Source: Corylus avellana (lineage: Eukaryota > Streptophyta > Magnoliopsida > Fagales > Betulaceae). From it: a stretch of 64,000 nucleotides of DNA. The stretch is from the NCBI RefSeq assembly GCF_901000735.1, contig NC_081549.1:372001-436000 (forward strand), written 5' to 3'. Of this stretch, positions 43,810-57,600 are shown piece by piece (position 1 is the stretch's first letter; the number at the start of each line of letters is the position of its first letter). The position numbers and the translations under genes were made by a program. Below the pieces are notes generated by a model. That model had not been told where the DNA came from. It did not search any database and saw nothing but the letters and a program-made list of their open reading frames with translations.

Positions 43810-46800
43810 CCACAAATACAAAAAGCTTATTGATAATTATAATAAGGATTATTTCTATAATTTTGATAACTATGTTTATCATTTTAATATATAATAATTA
43901 AAAATTTTAATTTTTTAATGTATTGTGATTTCTATTTTCTTTTTTGGAAATTCTGTTATTATTATTATTATTTTTTAATGATGTTCTATCCTAAATTTCA
44001 TCCTAAATTTTTTTTTATGTGTAATCTTCCCATTTCATTCACACCTTATAATTATCGGAGTGTTTTTGCTTTTTGCTTCTTTGCTAAATTGTAAAAAGCT
44101 ACCTTAAAAAAGCGTTATCAACCGTCATTCAAATGAGGTCAGAAGAAATTTTGTTAATCCGGCCAGTTAAATAAACTAATATATGTCATTTGAAACTTTG
44201 AGCATGCGATTCTCATATGTATTTTTTATTTTCACATATATAAATAGAAATTTTTTTCAACCCAATTATATTTTCGTTTTCTATTCTTAACACAAATACA
44301 TAAAACAAATAATTCAAAACACAAAAAATACTCAAGTAGGTAAAATAGTTGAGGTTTCATTCTTTATTATTATGTATTAATTAAGTAAACTGTCTGTAGT
44401 TATCAAGAAGATTAGTGCCCAAACTCAAAATGTGATTTGTTGTTAGTTGCGTTATATGGTAAACCAATAATCACTGGATTATTATAACCTCCTCAACCAT
44501 TTGACTCTTTTTTTTTTTGTGGTTGGATTTTACCTTTTACATTTGTATTAGGCGCCGACAAGTGCAATCATTATAATTTTTCAATTAAGCTAAGTATAGG
44601 AAAGCGATAATTCAAGTTGTCGCTTGCCGCCTTGCGGATCGGCTGTTACTCACGTACGACGACGCTCCGTATTGGAGGCCTAGGATTTGTTTGACCCGAT
44701 TGTTGATAGAGACATGGGCCCAATACCTCTCAAAGGTGATCATCTTTTAGGTGACTTCAAAAGTATACTGCCACCAATTATTGTCTGGTGTGTCCAAAAC
44801 CTTTTTAAAGGTTTAAAAGTATGGGAGCTTATCTACCTAGTATTTTATTATTATTATTATTATTATTATTTATTTTTATTTTTTGGTGTTTTAGATCTAG
44901 TGCAATGAGATGTCTATATTGGCATTCATACGAGAAAACATTTGAACCCCACTTTGTCAGGTAGATGCCTAACTACTCTAAATAAGTGCCTGAATTTTTT
45001 GTTCGAGTTAAAACTCTGAGTATTCTTTAATATGAGTTGTCCATATTGCACCTATACCCCTCCCTTCTTGTTTCTTCCCACTTATTGGGATACGCATCTT
45101 TTTAAGTATGTGAACTCTTTTGTTATGGAAATGAACAAAAAAAAAAAAAAAAAATTGTATGTACAAAAAAAAATGAGAGATTTGAAAAATATAGAGAATT
45201 ATTTCCCTTTGTGTAATTCATTGATTTTTTTTTAGAAAAAATTTCACGTACCCCTCAAACTATTACTTAATTAACGATATTCTTCCAAAATTTCAATTGA
45301 GACAATATCCTTTCTCAAACTACAAAAAATTGTCAATGCCCCCAATGACAAAAAAAAAATAAAAAATACCCTTAATAAAATTAAACTAAAAGTAATTAAA
45401 AAATATAAAGTAAAAAACTAGGGTGTGGAAATTTATAAAAAAAAAAAAAAAAATCATTTTTTTCTTAAAGAATTTTTGTTTTTGTTTTCTTTTTTGGTCA
45501 GATTTATTGAAGTATTTTTGTTTTATTGAAATAAATTTATGATATTTTTGTTATTTTTGTTGGCCTTTGGGGATTTTTTGTTAGTTTAGAGAAGACGTTA
45601 TTACAATTTATAGTTTGAGAGGGATGTTGTGAATTGCGTGATAATTTAAGAAGATTTAATAGACATCTAATAAACAACAAAAAGTAATGTCTTTTTCGTT
45701 AATAAAAAGATGTCTCCTTAGATTACAATACAGATTTTTAGTGTCCGGTGGAGGTTCCAATAAATAAATAAATGTCTGTGTCTTAATTTCCTAAAAAAAT
45801 AATGTCTCACTAGATTTGTATTGGCCGGTGATGCAATAAAAAAAATTATCATGCATGATTGGTCATTGATTAGCTATGTCTCAACTAGTTAAATTTTATG
45901 ATTAAATTATGGGTTTCGAAGAATGAACCATTGACCCATCTACAGTTATATCTCTGCCATTTTTAATAATGAAAGCGACTCTCCAATATGAGTCCATACA
46001 GAAAGGTGGAATTAATAGACCCTGCCATCCTGAAATTATTTGTGAGAGTGGATAAGTAGATAAGGAAAATAGATGTAGCTAGAAAGATGGAAATTTCCAC
46101 TCGTGTGTTAAATTTGAGTTAATGTTAATTAAACGGATCAGACACTAATAAATTATAATTTACTAATTTCGTGTAGGGTGAATAGGCTAGTTGCGGGTGC
46201 TCAGTGACATAGGAATTGTACAGGAATTTTCAAAAAGCAAATACAAGTGGTTGAAGCACGCATGATGCATTTGGGCAAAGGGAAAAAGGGAAGAATATAT
46301 ATATGGGAGAAATGTTGAAGAAGATGTTCCCAAAAGGACGAATTCTGGATTTTTAAAATTAAGTTAACGTTACGTTAGGTCCTACCAAAGAAAGTGAAAG
46401 AAGGCAACATCCGATCGATGAGAAGCTTAATATTATTCCTGATGGAGGCATTTTTTTACTCTTCCTTTCGTGGTGGCAACTGGCAAGTGCATGTCTCCGT
46501 CGGCGGCCACAAATATTCTCCTCGTCATCGTCAAAATGCTCTCTTACTTTACCTATATTTTTATCTATTTGCTTATCACAGCAACTGTAATCATGTCTTA
46601 ATCAAACTAGTCTATTAAATAAAGCATGTGATTCATTTTTACATATATTTTTAAGAATTTATGTGAGAATTATATATTTATTTTAAGAACATATATTAAA
46701 AGAAAAATTTTGTCTCATCCCATGCATCAAAAAATATTACAGTCATGGCGACAGAAAAAGAATTGAAATACATAGTTTAAATAACATGAATTTCTTTTTC

Positions 46801-47462
46801 TTTTTCTTTTGTCTAAGTTTAAATTAATATCATGAATTTCATTTGATAAACAAATGTTTTATGGGTCCACAATCATTTCATACCTTCTATTAGAGAAAAT
46901 TTTTCATTATTAGCCCACAAGAAAGGGACCTTTTATCAAAGAAAGAAGACTTCTATTTGGCTTTGTTTGATAAAGTTTTATCCTTTTCTTCTTCTTCTTT
47001 TTTTTTTTTTTTTTTAATATTATCAAACAATTCAAAACACAAAGCACTCAAAATTTAAATAATTCTACAATAAAATAAAATACATACAATAAAAAGGTCG
47101 ATCATTTGCCACTATCTATTTGTCATTGTGCGAAAAAAAGAAAAAGAAAAAAGATTCCAGCTTCTTAATGATATCCAAAGTGTCCCACCATGTTAATTAT
47201 ATACAAATATTCTCCACGAACTTCTTTTCTTTTTGTACGAGTACGCAAACCCAAGAACAATATATTTCCAACATTTAGGAGATATATTCTTCTACCCCAC
47301 CTCTTACATTTAATATTTTAGAATTTAATTAGATGAGAGTATGTTGGAAGTGGTCACTTGGCCAATAGAGTCCCATGATGTCAATCCCTCATTTAGTAAA
47401 GAGTTATGGTTAGATTATAAATGATCATCAAACAATTCTCATAGACGCACCAGATTAAGTAT
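43810..47462. other. Intergenic region, left part
   Basis: AT-rich DNA with many homopolymer and tat-repeat tracts (for example 44850-44870). Apart from the decayed Mutator-like element at 45236-45655 I see no gene. Short open frames such as 46394-46618 have no recognisable domain and no splice or promoter support. Confidence 0.4.
45236..45655. mobile_element. Decayed Mutator-like MITE
   Basis: Shares its order of blocks with the well-preserved element at 62633-63073: 'cccctcaaacta', 'caattgagacaatatc', 'agggtgtggaaattta', 'ttggcctttggg', and the end 'gtgataattta'. The terminal inverted repeats are degraded and no target duplication is visible. Confidence 0.5.
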
Positions 47463-47694
47463 CACTAAAAAATAACTATTTTTTCTTGACTAGCGTTTTC
47501 TGACATGGCCATTCTGACGTATGTTGAAGGTTAGAAATGTAGGAGTCAGTAAATTTTCTTTACTAACGTGTTACTGTTTGGCACGTCACTAATTACTGAC
47601 CTACCAACTTTTTCATGTTAGGAAAATATTTACTGACGTGGCAAAAATTTGTGTATATAGCCACGTCAGAAATTGATAATTTTTTTTTGTAGTG
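47463..47694. mobile_element. CACTA-type MITE with TAT target duplication
   Basis: The 232-bp element starts CACTAAAAAATA and ends TTTTTTTTGTAGTG, and is flanked on both sides by TAT, the 3-bp duplication typical of CACTA transposons. Subterminal 'tgacgtggc' and 'gccacgtcag' repeats occur near the right end. No coding capacity. It abuts the Copia leader remnant on its right. Confidence 0.65.
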
Positions 47695-47697
47695 TAT

Positions 47698-48174
47698 GCC
47701 AATAGACTTGCCGAGAAGACATGTGGTAAGACAAGAAAAACAAATTAGAGGTCTTGACAAGGGATACTTTAATGCCCAAGTCAATGAAAAATTCTTGGAG
47801 AATGAGCAAATGAAGGCGTGAATGAGAGGATAAATGCTTAGAAACCTACCCGCAACAATGATCTCGTATTTATAGAATGTGAGAGAGAAGGGAGAGGGGA
47901 GGGAGAGGATGGTAACTAGCTTGTTGGGGAGCTCTGATACCATGATGAAAAAGACAATAGAAAAATAATTGTAGAGAAAAATTTGTATTTATAATGTATA
48001 TTTAATTGTACAGTAGAATGATCTATTTATATTTTATAGTTGAATGAGGCTCTAAAAGAAAGAAAATACAATAATTATAAAATCACATAAAATCAGCATA
48101 TTTACAATAATGAATACGATATCAAATATTTCAGTAATATATTAAAAATATTACGAAAATATAATATTCTAACA
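47698..48174 (-). mobile_element. Copia-type retrotransposon remnant: one LTR, primer binding site and leader
   Basis: On the minus strand a 232-bp LTR (48174-47943) starts TGTTAGAATA and ends TTTTTCATCA. It is followed directly by TGGTATCAGAGC (47942-47931), the initiator-Met-tRNA primer site of Copia elements. About 230 bases of leader continue to 47698, where the CACTA MITE begins. No gag-pol coding sequence and no second LTR are present in the window. Confidence 0.65.
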
Positions 48175-51100
48175 CCCATGAGCGTGAGTTAAACATGGTT
48201 GATGGTACAAATTGTTCTGCAAGTGATTGTCAAAGTTGTCTCATTGTTGGTCGTTAAGACGACGTGGCAGGAGAGCAAGGATTCTCAATGAGACAAATGA
48301 CATACGGATCAAATGAACATTTGATCCACACTTGGGCAAAAAGCTAAACGAGTCCAGTACCCTCTAAGGTCTAGGTGTGCCCCCAATGAATTGGTCCACC
48401 ATACTCTATTATTATTATTATTATTTATTTCAACTCCAATTTCATTGACTCAGCAATTTATCCTTATACATAAATTATAGCTTAATGTTGAACAAGCTAC
48501 CCCATGTAGCTCAATTTAGATAAAAAAACAAGTTTGTGAAAAAGGTCTAGAGGGTGAGCTAGGTTGGTCATAGTCTACAATCTATGCTAGCAAGTTTGGG
48601 GCCACAATATTGAATGTCTCACCTTTTATTGACTACATTTACTCACGGAATTTATCCTTTGCAACTCCAAATTTCGCCTCACTCAATATGCTAACTACAA
48701 TTGCTTTACTTTCCCCCCGCACCAATTTTTTTTGTATACTAGTTGGATTTATATACTACCTACCTAACTGCACATACTGTCTTGTCTGTCCATTTTGATG
48801 CTGCCACTTTAATCAAAAGCTACTGGTGAAACAAGCACATGGGAATATATATACATTGAGAGCAAAATTGGCCGGTGGGCTGTGACTAGGACAGCTGAGA
48901 TATATAGACCAAAGCTTCTTAATACTTTCATACAAAATTGATATAACAAAAATAATTAAGAATATATATATATATAGGTCGGTTAATTACAAATTAAATT
49001 GGCGGCCATATATCTTGTCACTTTCGAATTCTCCAATTTCCAATTTCCAAGTTGATCACCTAATTGCCACCGACTGTCGACCATTCCCACCACCGATTCA
49101 ATTTTCTTCTTCGTTTCACTGTTTTTGTTTTGTTTCCAAAATCCTCTCTCTCCCTGTCTCTATATATCGCTCTCTTCTTTATATAGATAGTGATATGTAT
49201 AGTAAGCTAATTAGAGAGAAGATAATTAGAATATCAAATGACGAGGATGGTTTATTTTGTAGTATTCGATCTCAAGACAACCCTGTCTGTCATTGACTCA
49301 TATGTATATATACAAAGGTTCACTGGAAAATGCTTTTGTTTCTTTCTCATTGGCACACTTGGCCAACTAATTAAGTTATGCCGTCTCTCTCATCAGCTCA
49401 TCTTGTAAACATTTATTTTCTGTCAAAAAATATTATATATATGATGGTTCTTACTTTATGATTACTTCTTTGTCATTGAGGCATGTCTAAAAGGTTCCTT
49501 GGAAATATCTTTTATTCTCTCTATCTTATTATCTATTATATATCATTATTATCATCATTGAGAAGAGACTTTAAACTTAGATTACTTCATTTTTTTTTTC
49601 CTAATCAAATAAGGGGAGAGGGAGACGGCATAACTTAGTATCAAAATTAAGTTTAATCCAGGCCCTTTTCAATGAAAAAAAAAAAATCATGATTTCATCT
49701 TTGATTACGCGAATAAAAGATGGATGTAGCTAGTTATGGAGCTTGTCAATGTACAATGCTAGAAGTCTTTACAGTTGTCACCACCAACCGTATAAATTGT
49801 AAGAGGTGCCCCATGCAACTGGACTTTAATGCCTACTATCATGGCTCGCAGACCAAACCAGCAAATCTAACTTCAAGGTTGATATAATTTCTGTCAATAT
49901 TGCAGGAAGCACACATGTGCCGCCATGTCTGGCCTGAAAACCACCAACCCACAAGTTTTTAAAGTGTTTTTTGGTCTACTCACATACACTGCTTGAAATG
50001 AGGTAAAATCCTAGAATAAACAGTGAGGTATGATAGACGTCATAGGAAGTGAGAAAGTTGTATATATATACATTCATCATTTCAGACCAGAAAACAGTGA
50101 TCACATGCATTATCAAAAAATCTACCAAGAAAAAAGATGTCATGAACATGGACGGGAAGTTATCTTCTGGAGGCCAAAATATGAACGAAAGATTCCGTTA
50201 GAACAGTTTCTCGTATACATCGAGTATTGACCAATTTAATGGGTACCTCTAGTTGTTGACGTTTGAAAAGATTACTTCTGTCTGCGGTAAAATTATAATA
50301 AGTACCAAGATAAGCTTCTTAATTTGTTTAAGAAGAAAAAAAAAAATTAAAACACCGTCAATTTGATTTAGTGGTTTCAAAACATGTGGTAAACATGCAC
50401 ACTTTAGAAACCCATTTACATGTTTAGTAAACACACTTTTTAAAATCGCTCTTAAATGTATTTCTTTGCCTCTTTCAAACTACTATTTATTTTTCAACGT
50501 GTTGTAAAGCTGGACTTTTTCAATGATTTTGTATAAAAATACACGTTTAGCATACAAAATCACATATCAAATGTACTATAATTGAGTTTTAGGTGGTTTA
50601 TTTTTTAATTATTCTTGTAAAATATAAGTCATGAGAGGGTTTGTCATGCCAAATGGGCTAATCTTATGAGAGATGAGTGAAGGGCTTTGGCACTCCACCG
50701 GGTGTCAGAGGCTAAAGTGATGACTATGCCACCAGAGAAAAAGTGAAAGCCACTATAGAAAGTTCTCATTTTGCTGGTGGAATGAGGTTATACCAGTTGT
50801 TTTAGTATTAATTGTTTGTTTATTTTTGTACCTTTTCATTTTATATCTTTATATTTTGTTTAGATGCAGCTTAATTATAAGCAACAAAAATATACTAGAA
50901 TATTCACATGTAAGTAAGTAAGGACTGTTCTAACATCAGATACACTTAGATTATTTTAAAAATAATAAAATAAATAAGATATGCGAGAGAAGTGGAAGCA
51001 CACATAAAAAAAAATAGAACACAAATTTTGGGTAGAAGCCTACAATATTTACCATTTGTAAGTACCTTTTTATTAAATGTATATTGGATGGTCTATTTAG

Positions 51101-51474
51101 AGGTAAAATGTGATGGTTGTGGTAGGCTAGAAAATATAATCAAATCCATACCACAAAAAGCCCGTGCATTCAACTTATGTCCAAATTTTTAACGAAACTG
51201 TTAAGTATCACATCAATTCCAATTATATTGTGACACGTGTTACATATAATAATAAAATATAAACTATAATTATTAAAATTAAAAAAAAGAAACAAACAAA
51301 ACTACAAATAAAAAAAATAATTTGGGGGTGGTTCGGCCACTATATTTTAATTTTAATTTTTCTTTTCTTTTTATATTTATATTTTATATAGGATCAACAA
51401 TTGACCAATATCTTTAGGCATCATATTCTCTCTCTCTCAACCAAATTGTTCTTGCAAAAAAACAAAACTTAATT
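48175..51474. other. Intergenic region, right part
   Basis: AT-rich, with several tens-of-base AT and T tracts. No gene, tRNA or well-bounded transposon could be supported. A 'ggtggttcggccac' motif at 51328-51342 resembles the repeat in Rab C intron 1. Confidence 0.4.
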
Positions 51475-51513
51475 TGGGCTGGGCTTTGTAGTCTAACAAT
51501 TGACAACGGCCCA
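51475..51513. promoter_or_regulatory. Site II motif cluster upstream of UTP12
   Basis: Two overlapping TGGGCT motifs (51475-51480 and 51480-51485) and one GGCCCA (51508-51513, TGGGCC on the other strand) lie 95-130 bases before the ATG. A telo-box-like 'aaacccttaaac' follows at 51539-51550. Site II plus telo-box is the usual plant promoter signature of ribosomal-protein and ribosome-biogenesis genes bound by TCP factors. This agrees with the product of the next gene. Confidence 0.55.
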
Positions 51514-51607
51514 CGTTTGACCTTAAACGGTTAAACTTAAACCCTTAAACCTCAGTCCTCACAAAGAGGAAGCGAAAACCAAAACCCGCCATAGCAGCTT
51601 AGCAGCG

Positions 51608-54600
51608 ATGGTGAAGTCGTATCTTCGGTATGAGCCGGCAGCGGCCTTCGGAGTCATTGTATCCCGTGAGGCCAATATCGCGTACGACAGCTCTGGGAAG
51701 CACCTGCTGGCTCCGGCGCTGGAGAAGGTGGGCGTGTGGCACGTGCGGCAGGGGCTCTGCACCAAAACCCTAGCCCCTTCGCCCGCCTCTCGTGAAGCTT
51801 CTGTCGCCGTCACCTCCATTGCCTCTTCGCCTTCTTCTTCTCTGGTGACAGCTTTTTTCTTTTTTTTTTTTCCTTGGTATTGGTTTGGTTGCCGAGAAAT
51901 TGCGCGAAGAAAAACAAAGAGAAGAAAGAAAGTTCTTTAAATATTTTTCTTTTAGTTTTGAATGTTTTGAAGTCTGAAAAATGAGATACTAAGGTTTAAG
52001 TTCTAATAGTGATATACTTACGCTGTGTATTGGCTTTAATAATGTTTTCCAGGATTTTAGTGAAAAAACTTGCAGTTTTTTTGGTATCATAATGTTTTCT
52101 TCCCCAACATATATTTGATACTTATTTTGAGATTTTAGCATCTAAGTCCCTCACAATTCCATAGAATTAGTGCCAATTCTCTAATTCTGAATTGATGAAT
52201 TTATGTGCTCGGTTAATGTAAGGGGAAGAGTTTTTGATTGCAGATTGCAAGTGGGTATGCAGATGGTACCATAAGAATTTGGGATAGCGAAAATGGAAAT
52301 TGTGAGACCAAATTGGAAGGACATAAAGGGGCTGTGACTGCGCTTCGATACAATAAGCTTGGATCTTTGCTTGCCTCTGGAGGCAAAGGCAAGGATAACG
52401 ATATAATAGTATGGGATGTGGTTGGCGAGAAAGGCTTGTATCGCCTTCTTGGGCATTGTGACCAGGTTAGCTTGCTTATCCGTCTTTTTTTTTTTTTTTT
52501 CCATTTATCTATCTTGCACTCTGTATAAATTGTGATTATTGTTTATTTTCTTTCACTTTTACTTATTGTAGGTAACTGATCTCGTTTTCTTAGATTTTGG
52601 TAAAAAACTTGTTAGTTCCTCCAAAGACAAGTTATTGAGAGTGTGGGATATTGAAACCAAGCGGTGTATGCAAATAGTAAGTGATCATCATAGTGAAATA
52701 TGGTCCATAGATGTTGATCCAGAGGAAAGATTTCTGGTTAGTGGGTCTGCAGATGTGGAACTTCGATTTTACACAATTATGGATGGAAGCGAAGTTGTCA
52801 GCAATGGAGATTCATCTACTCAAAATAAATGGAATATTTTGAAGTCATTTGGAGAAATTAAACGACAAAGCCATGATAGAGTTTCAACTGTGATATTCAA
52901 CAAATCAGGAAATTTGCTTGCATGCCAAGTTGCGGGAAAAACAATAGAGATATTCAGCATATTGGATGAGGCTAAAGCAAAGCGTAAAGCAAAACGTAGG
53001 CTTCATCGGAAGAAAGACAAAGAATCTGCAAAAGGGGCAGCTGAGGTTATAGAAAATGGCCATACAAATCATGGCACTGGAGAGGAAGGAAATGCTCCCT
53101 TGGTTACTGCCGCGGATGTTTTTAAGCTTTTTCATATTGTTCGAGCTAGCAAAAAAATATGCTCCATTTCTTTCTGTCCAGTTACTCCAAAGAATTTGTT
53201 GGCTACTTTAGCGGTGTCTTTGAACAACAATCTATTGAAATTTTATTCCATTGAAAGCAATGGTTGCTCAAAAGCACTTGCTGTGAAGCTCCAAGGACAC
53301 CGTTCATTTGTCACAAGTGTTACACTTAGTTCAGACAACTCTCTTTTGATGTCAACTAGTGACAAGATAGTAAAGATTTGGAATCCAAGTAATGGTTCTT
53401 GCCTCCGAACTATTGAGTCTGGGTACGGACAATGTGGTTTAATTATTCCTCAGAACAAGTATGCACTTGTTGGAACTAAAAAGGGAACTGTGGAAATTAT
53501 TGACGTCGGGAGTGGAATGTGCCTTGAAGCAGTGGAAGCTCACAGTAAAACTGTTTGGTCAATTGCGGCGATTCCAAATGAAAATGGTTTTGTCACAGGA
53601 AGTGCGGATCATGAAATTAAGTTCTGGGAATACCAGATTAAACAAAGATCTGGTCAAGTATGTTCTTCTTACATTCTACTTTTAAAATGTCTAAGTTTTG
53701 TATTGTACCTCATTATCTATTATTTAGGATGTTTGTCCAAGTTGAAACTCCTTTTTATGAAAAAAAAAAAATTGTAATTATAAAAAAGGTCCTATTACTT
53801 CCAGCATAATATTATATTATTATTAAATGATAATGACGAGAGACCTTCTACTTTCTATTTAGGCTCATTTGAAAAGTAAACCCTTTGATGCCTTCTCCGT
53901 TTTTCTGAAATTCATGGATATCTCTGATAACGTGTGAACACAGGTGATCTGCTCTGGGTGCTTGTAAATGGTCGTGTCATTTCAACAAAGTAGGGAAAAT
54001 ATCTATGGATGTAATCAGTGCCACGCTTGAAAGTGTCATTCTGTTGCAATTTTTTTTCAAGGTTTAGATCTTATGATTTAACATCTGGATTTTTATGATG
54101 GATGGTTTATTTGACGAATACCCTCGCTTTTTTAGCTTTACGAATTTTATGGTCTTGTGTTCGCTTTCTCCGTAATTGGGTTCTCTCTTGTATATGTTTT
54201 GTATAATGGCTTGTGTCATTTTGCGCTTTCTAATAAAATTGATTTACTTATAAAAAGGGTTATGTTGTCTCTGTTTGTTTTGCAGGATACTAAGTCCCTA
54301 ACAATTTCAAATGTGAACGTTAAGAAGGTGAATGGTGATGTTCTTGTGGTTGCAGTAAGCCCTGATGCTAAATATGTTGCTGCTGCAGTCTCGGATTGTA
54401 CAGTGCAGGTCTGACCAACTCAACCTTATACATTTTGGTTTTGTTTCATTGTTTGGTTTGATAGGTTCCATGTAAAAGATTCTTGCTAGTTGGTAATTGA
54501 GGGATCATTGTAGTTTTGTCTCCAAGAATCCTAAGGAAGAGAGTTCTCTACTTCTCAAGTTGACTGAGGGTTATGATAGACTGGACCAAAAACCATTAGG

Positions 54601-57600
54601 AGGAGGGACCTATAGAGTTTTTCTAGTTCTGTGAAATATGCATTTAAACTTTCCCATCTCTATAGTTGTGTTGGATTGCTGGGATTCCCATCAAGATTAG
54701 ATAAAATTGTTGAAAGCTTACTAAATGAAGCCAGTTGTGTATCATGACTTGCTACTTGAAATTTATAAGTGAACAACTTGGACCAAATGTATCACATGTA
54801 CTTGCCACTTGCCAATCATATCTTGTACAGATGGAAGACAATGTGTTAGCGTGAAGATACAAGCTTCTACACGTTCAAGGTGTGAGTGATAAGTCCAAAC
54901 GAGTAAATTACAAAATATTTGAAAGGGATATGTGGTTCTTGTTCTCTAATTGAAAGCATAGCTTTAGAGTGTTCAATCATTGGTGAATCATTGCCATTTC
55001 TAAACAAAGACAACGAGGAATATTGGACTAAATGGTTGATGGACTAATGTTGATTGTATTTGCTTTGGTGTTGGATACATCATTCTGATGCATTTATCTA
55101 TGCCCTTTGCAGGTTTACTTTATGGATTCACTCAAATTGTTTCTTACCTTATATGGTCACATGTTACCTGTACTATGCATGGATATTTCATCTGATGGTG
55201 ATCTGATGGTAACTGGCTCTTCGGACAAAAATTTGAAAATTTGGGGTTTGGATTTTGGTGACTGCCATAAGTCCATTTTCGCTCATGCTGATAGGTGCTG
55301 CACTTGATAAAATTAAATGTAAAAAGATGTATATTTAGCATTTGCACAAGTCTTATAAAACAATTCTGATGAGCTTTTTACATGGCAGTGTCATGGCAGT
55401 GCAATTTGTACGAAATACCCATTACATGTTCAGTGTGGGGAAAGATCGCCTAGTCAAATACTGGGATGCGGATAAATTTGAGTTGCTTTTAACTCTTAAG
55501 GGACATCATGCGGGTATTTGTTGTCTTGCAATCAGCAATCGGGGTGATTTCATTGTCACTGGATCTTATGACCAATCCATACGTCGTTGGGATCGTACTG
55601 ACGAACCCTTTTTCATTGAGGTATTTACTTCTTGTTTTTACTTTGGTTCTAAAATTGTTTCATTTAATTAAAAGGAATAATAGAACCCTTAATTCAGATA
55701 CTTCAGTTTTTGTGACTAATGTTTAACCAAACAAAATGTGCAATTTGAACCTGCAGGAAGAGAAAGAAAAAAGGTTGGAAGAGATGTTCGAGTCTGACCT
55801 TGACAATGCATTTGAAAACAGGTACATGCCCAAGGAAGAAGTCCCCGAGGAGGGGGCTGTGGCCTTAGCTGGAAAGAAGACTCAGGAAACCCTTACAGCA
55901 ACTGACAGAATTATTGATGCACTAGACATGGCAGAGGTAGAAATGAAGCGTATTGCTGAACATGAGGTAAATTTAGTTTCCATTATTGTTCCAATTTGGT
56001 CTAACTGATGTGTCCATGTATCTGTTTGTTTCCATTTCTTGGAGGGCGCAAAGCGATTTTTGGGTGGGGCCTACCCATATTGAGCATTTGGTGACACAGA
56101 AAAATGTCTTTTGGATCCATTTATTTGACAAAAATCACTTTTTGCAGAGGTCCAAATTTTGTGCTTTTGCCAACACTGCTTTTTTGGTGTGATTTTAAAC
56201 TATGCAGGAAGTTGTAACAAAAACTTCACCCAATTTTTTGCTGCAATTTTTTTTTTTTTTTTGGATAAGTGGCATCTTTACTGGATGCATAAACACACAA
56301 ACGCACATACAACCCCCTACCCAACCCCTCCCACGCAACAAATTTATTTGAAAGGGATGCATCATTTTGGTGACTTAATCTCATGGGATATCATCTGTAA
56401 CGGGATCTCAGATTCATAAATATTCCTATTGACTTGATTGGCCTTTTAACATTCACAGGAGGAGAAAAGCGGAGGAAAAGTTGTGGAATTCCAACCAAAT
56501 ATTATTATGCTTGGGCTCTCCCCATCTGATTTTGTTCTCCGTGCATTTTCTAATGTTCACACTAGTGATTTGGAGCAGACATTGATGGTAAGTTAGCAGC
56601 ATGAATATCCCGTTGTTCTCATATAGTGAAGTCAGGAACTAAGTTAATCAATGCAAATCAGTTGTTCTAAGGCATCTATCATTTTATATGGAAGGGTTTT
56701 ATTATACAACCGTGATTCTTGACATCCAACTTAAGATCTCCTAGTTGGGCAAAATCAGTTGTAGTTCTTCTACCTTATCCTGACCTGTTCATTTGTATTT
56801 GGAGTTGCTCATTGAAGCCCTTGCCACTAGAACATGTGATACTTCCACCGTCTGATATTGTATACTTCTCATAAGTTTTTTTTTGGCTTGTGAAATCTTA
56901 GATATTTATTTATTTTTTGAAAGAACAATAGTTTTCTCCAAAACTGATGTCTAAAAAGAATTCCAGTGCACCTTTTGTTGCTTAAAGTTCAATTGGTTTT
57001 TGAAACCTTCTTTGCTTATCCAACAAAGTAAAAGTTGAAAAAATAAGAACTTTGCATCTTGCCCCTGAAAGTTAGATGACTCTATTAAGTGGACAGAAAA
57101 TGGATCTTTATTTTCCCTGTGCCACTAGACGTTATTGTGCAATTATGCTTGGTTTGGTTAGGATTCCTCTTTTATGTCTAGATCATTAACATGAGAAGTT
57201 TAACTGCAAGTGTCTTCCTGTGCAGGCTTTACCGTTTTCTGATGCTTTGAAGCTTATGTCTTACTTGAAGGATTGGACTTCACATCTTGATAAGGTAGGC
57301 TTATCTGCCTTATAAAGCTGCAGAAACATTGGCATGCTTGGATATATATAGGTTTTATATGCTTGTAAATGTTAATATGATTAGCATTTTAATAGACTAT
57401 CATCTATAATATATTATCCCTTTCGCTTTCATATCGATTTTTTTCATTGTTTGTTTGCGTCAGTGTGCCTCTATTTTCAATTTTAGCATCATTCTTCGTC
57501 ATTGTAAGCATTATTCTCACCCCTGTTTTGTCAAATAAAAATCAGGGGAAACTTCACTACTATGCTTTTTTCAGTGTATCCCCTAATCTTAAAAAATTTG

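Noticed and set aside
46394..46618. 74-codon frame in the large intergenic region
   Set aside because: No domain, no splice or promoter evidence, and a length expected by chance in this much sequence.
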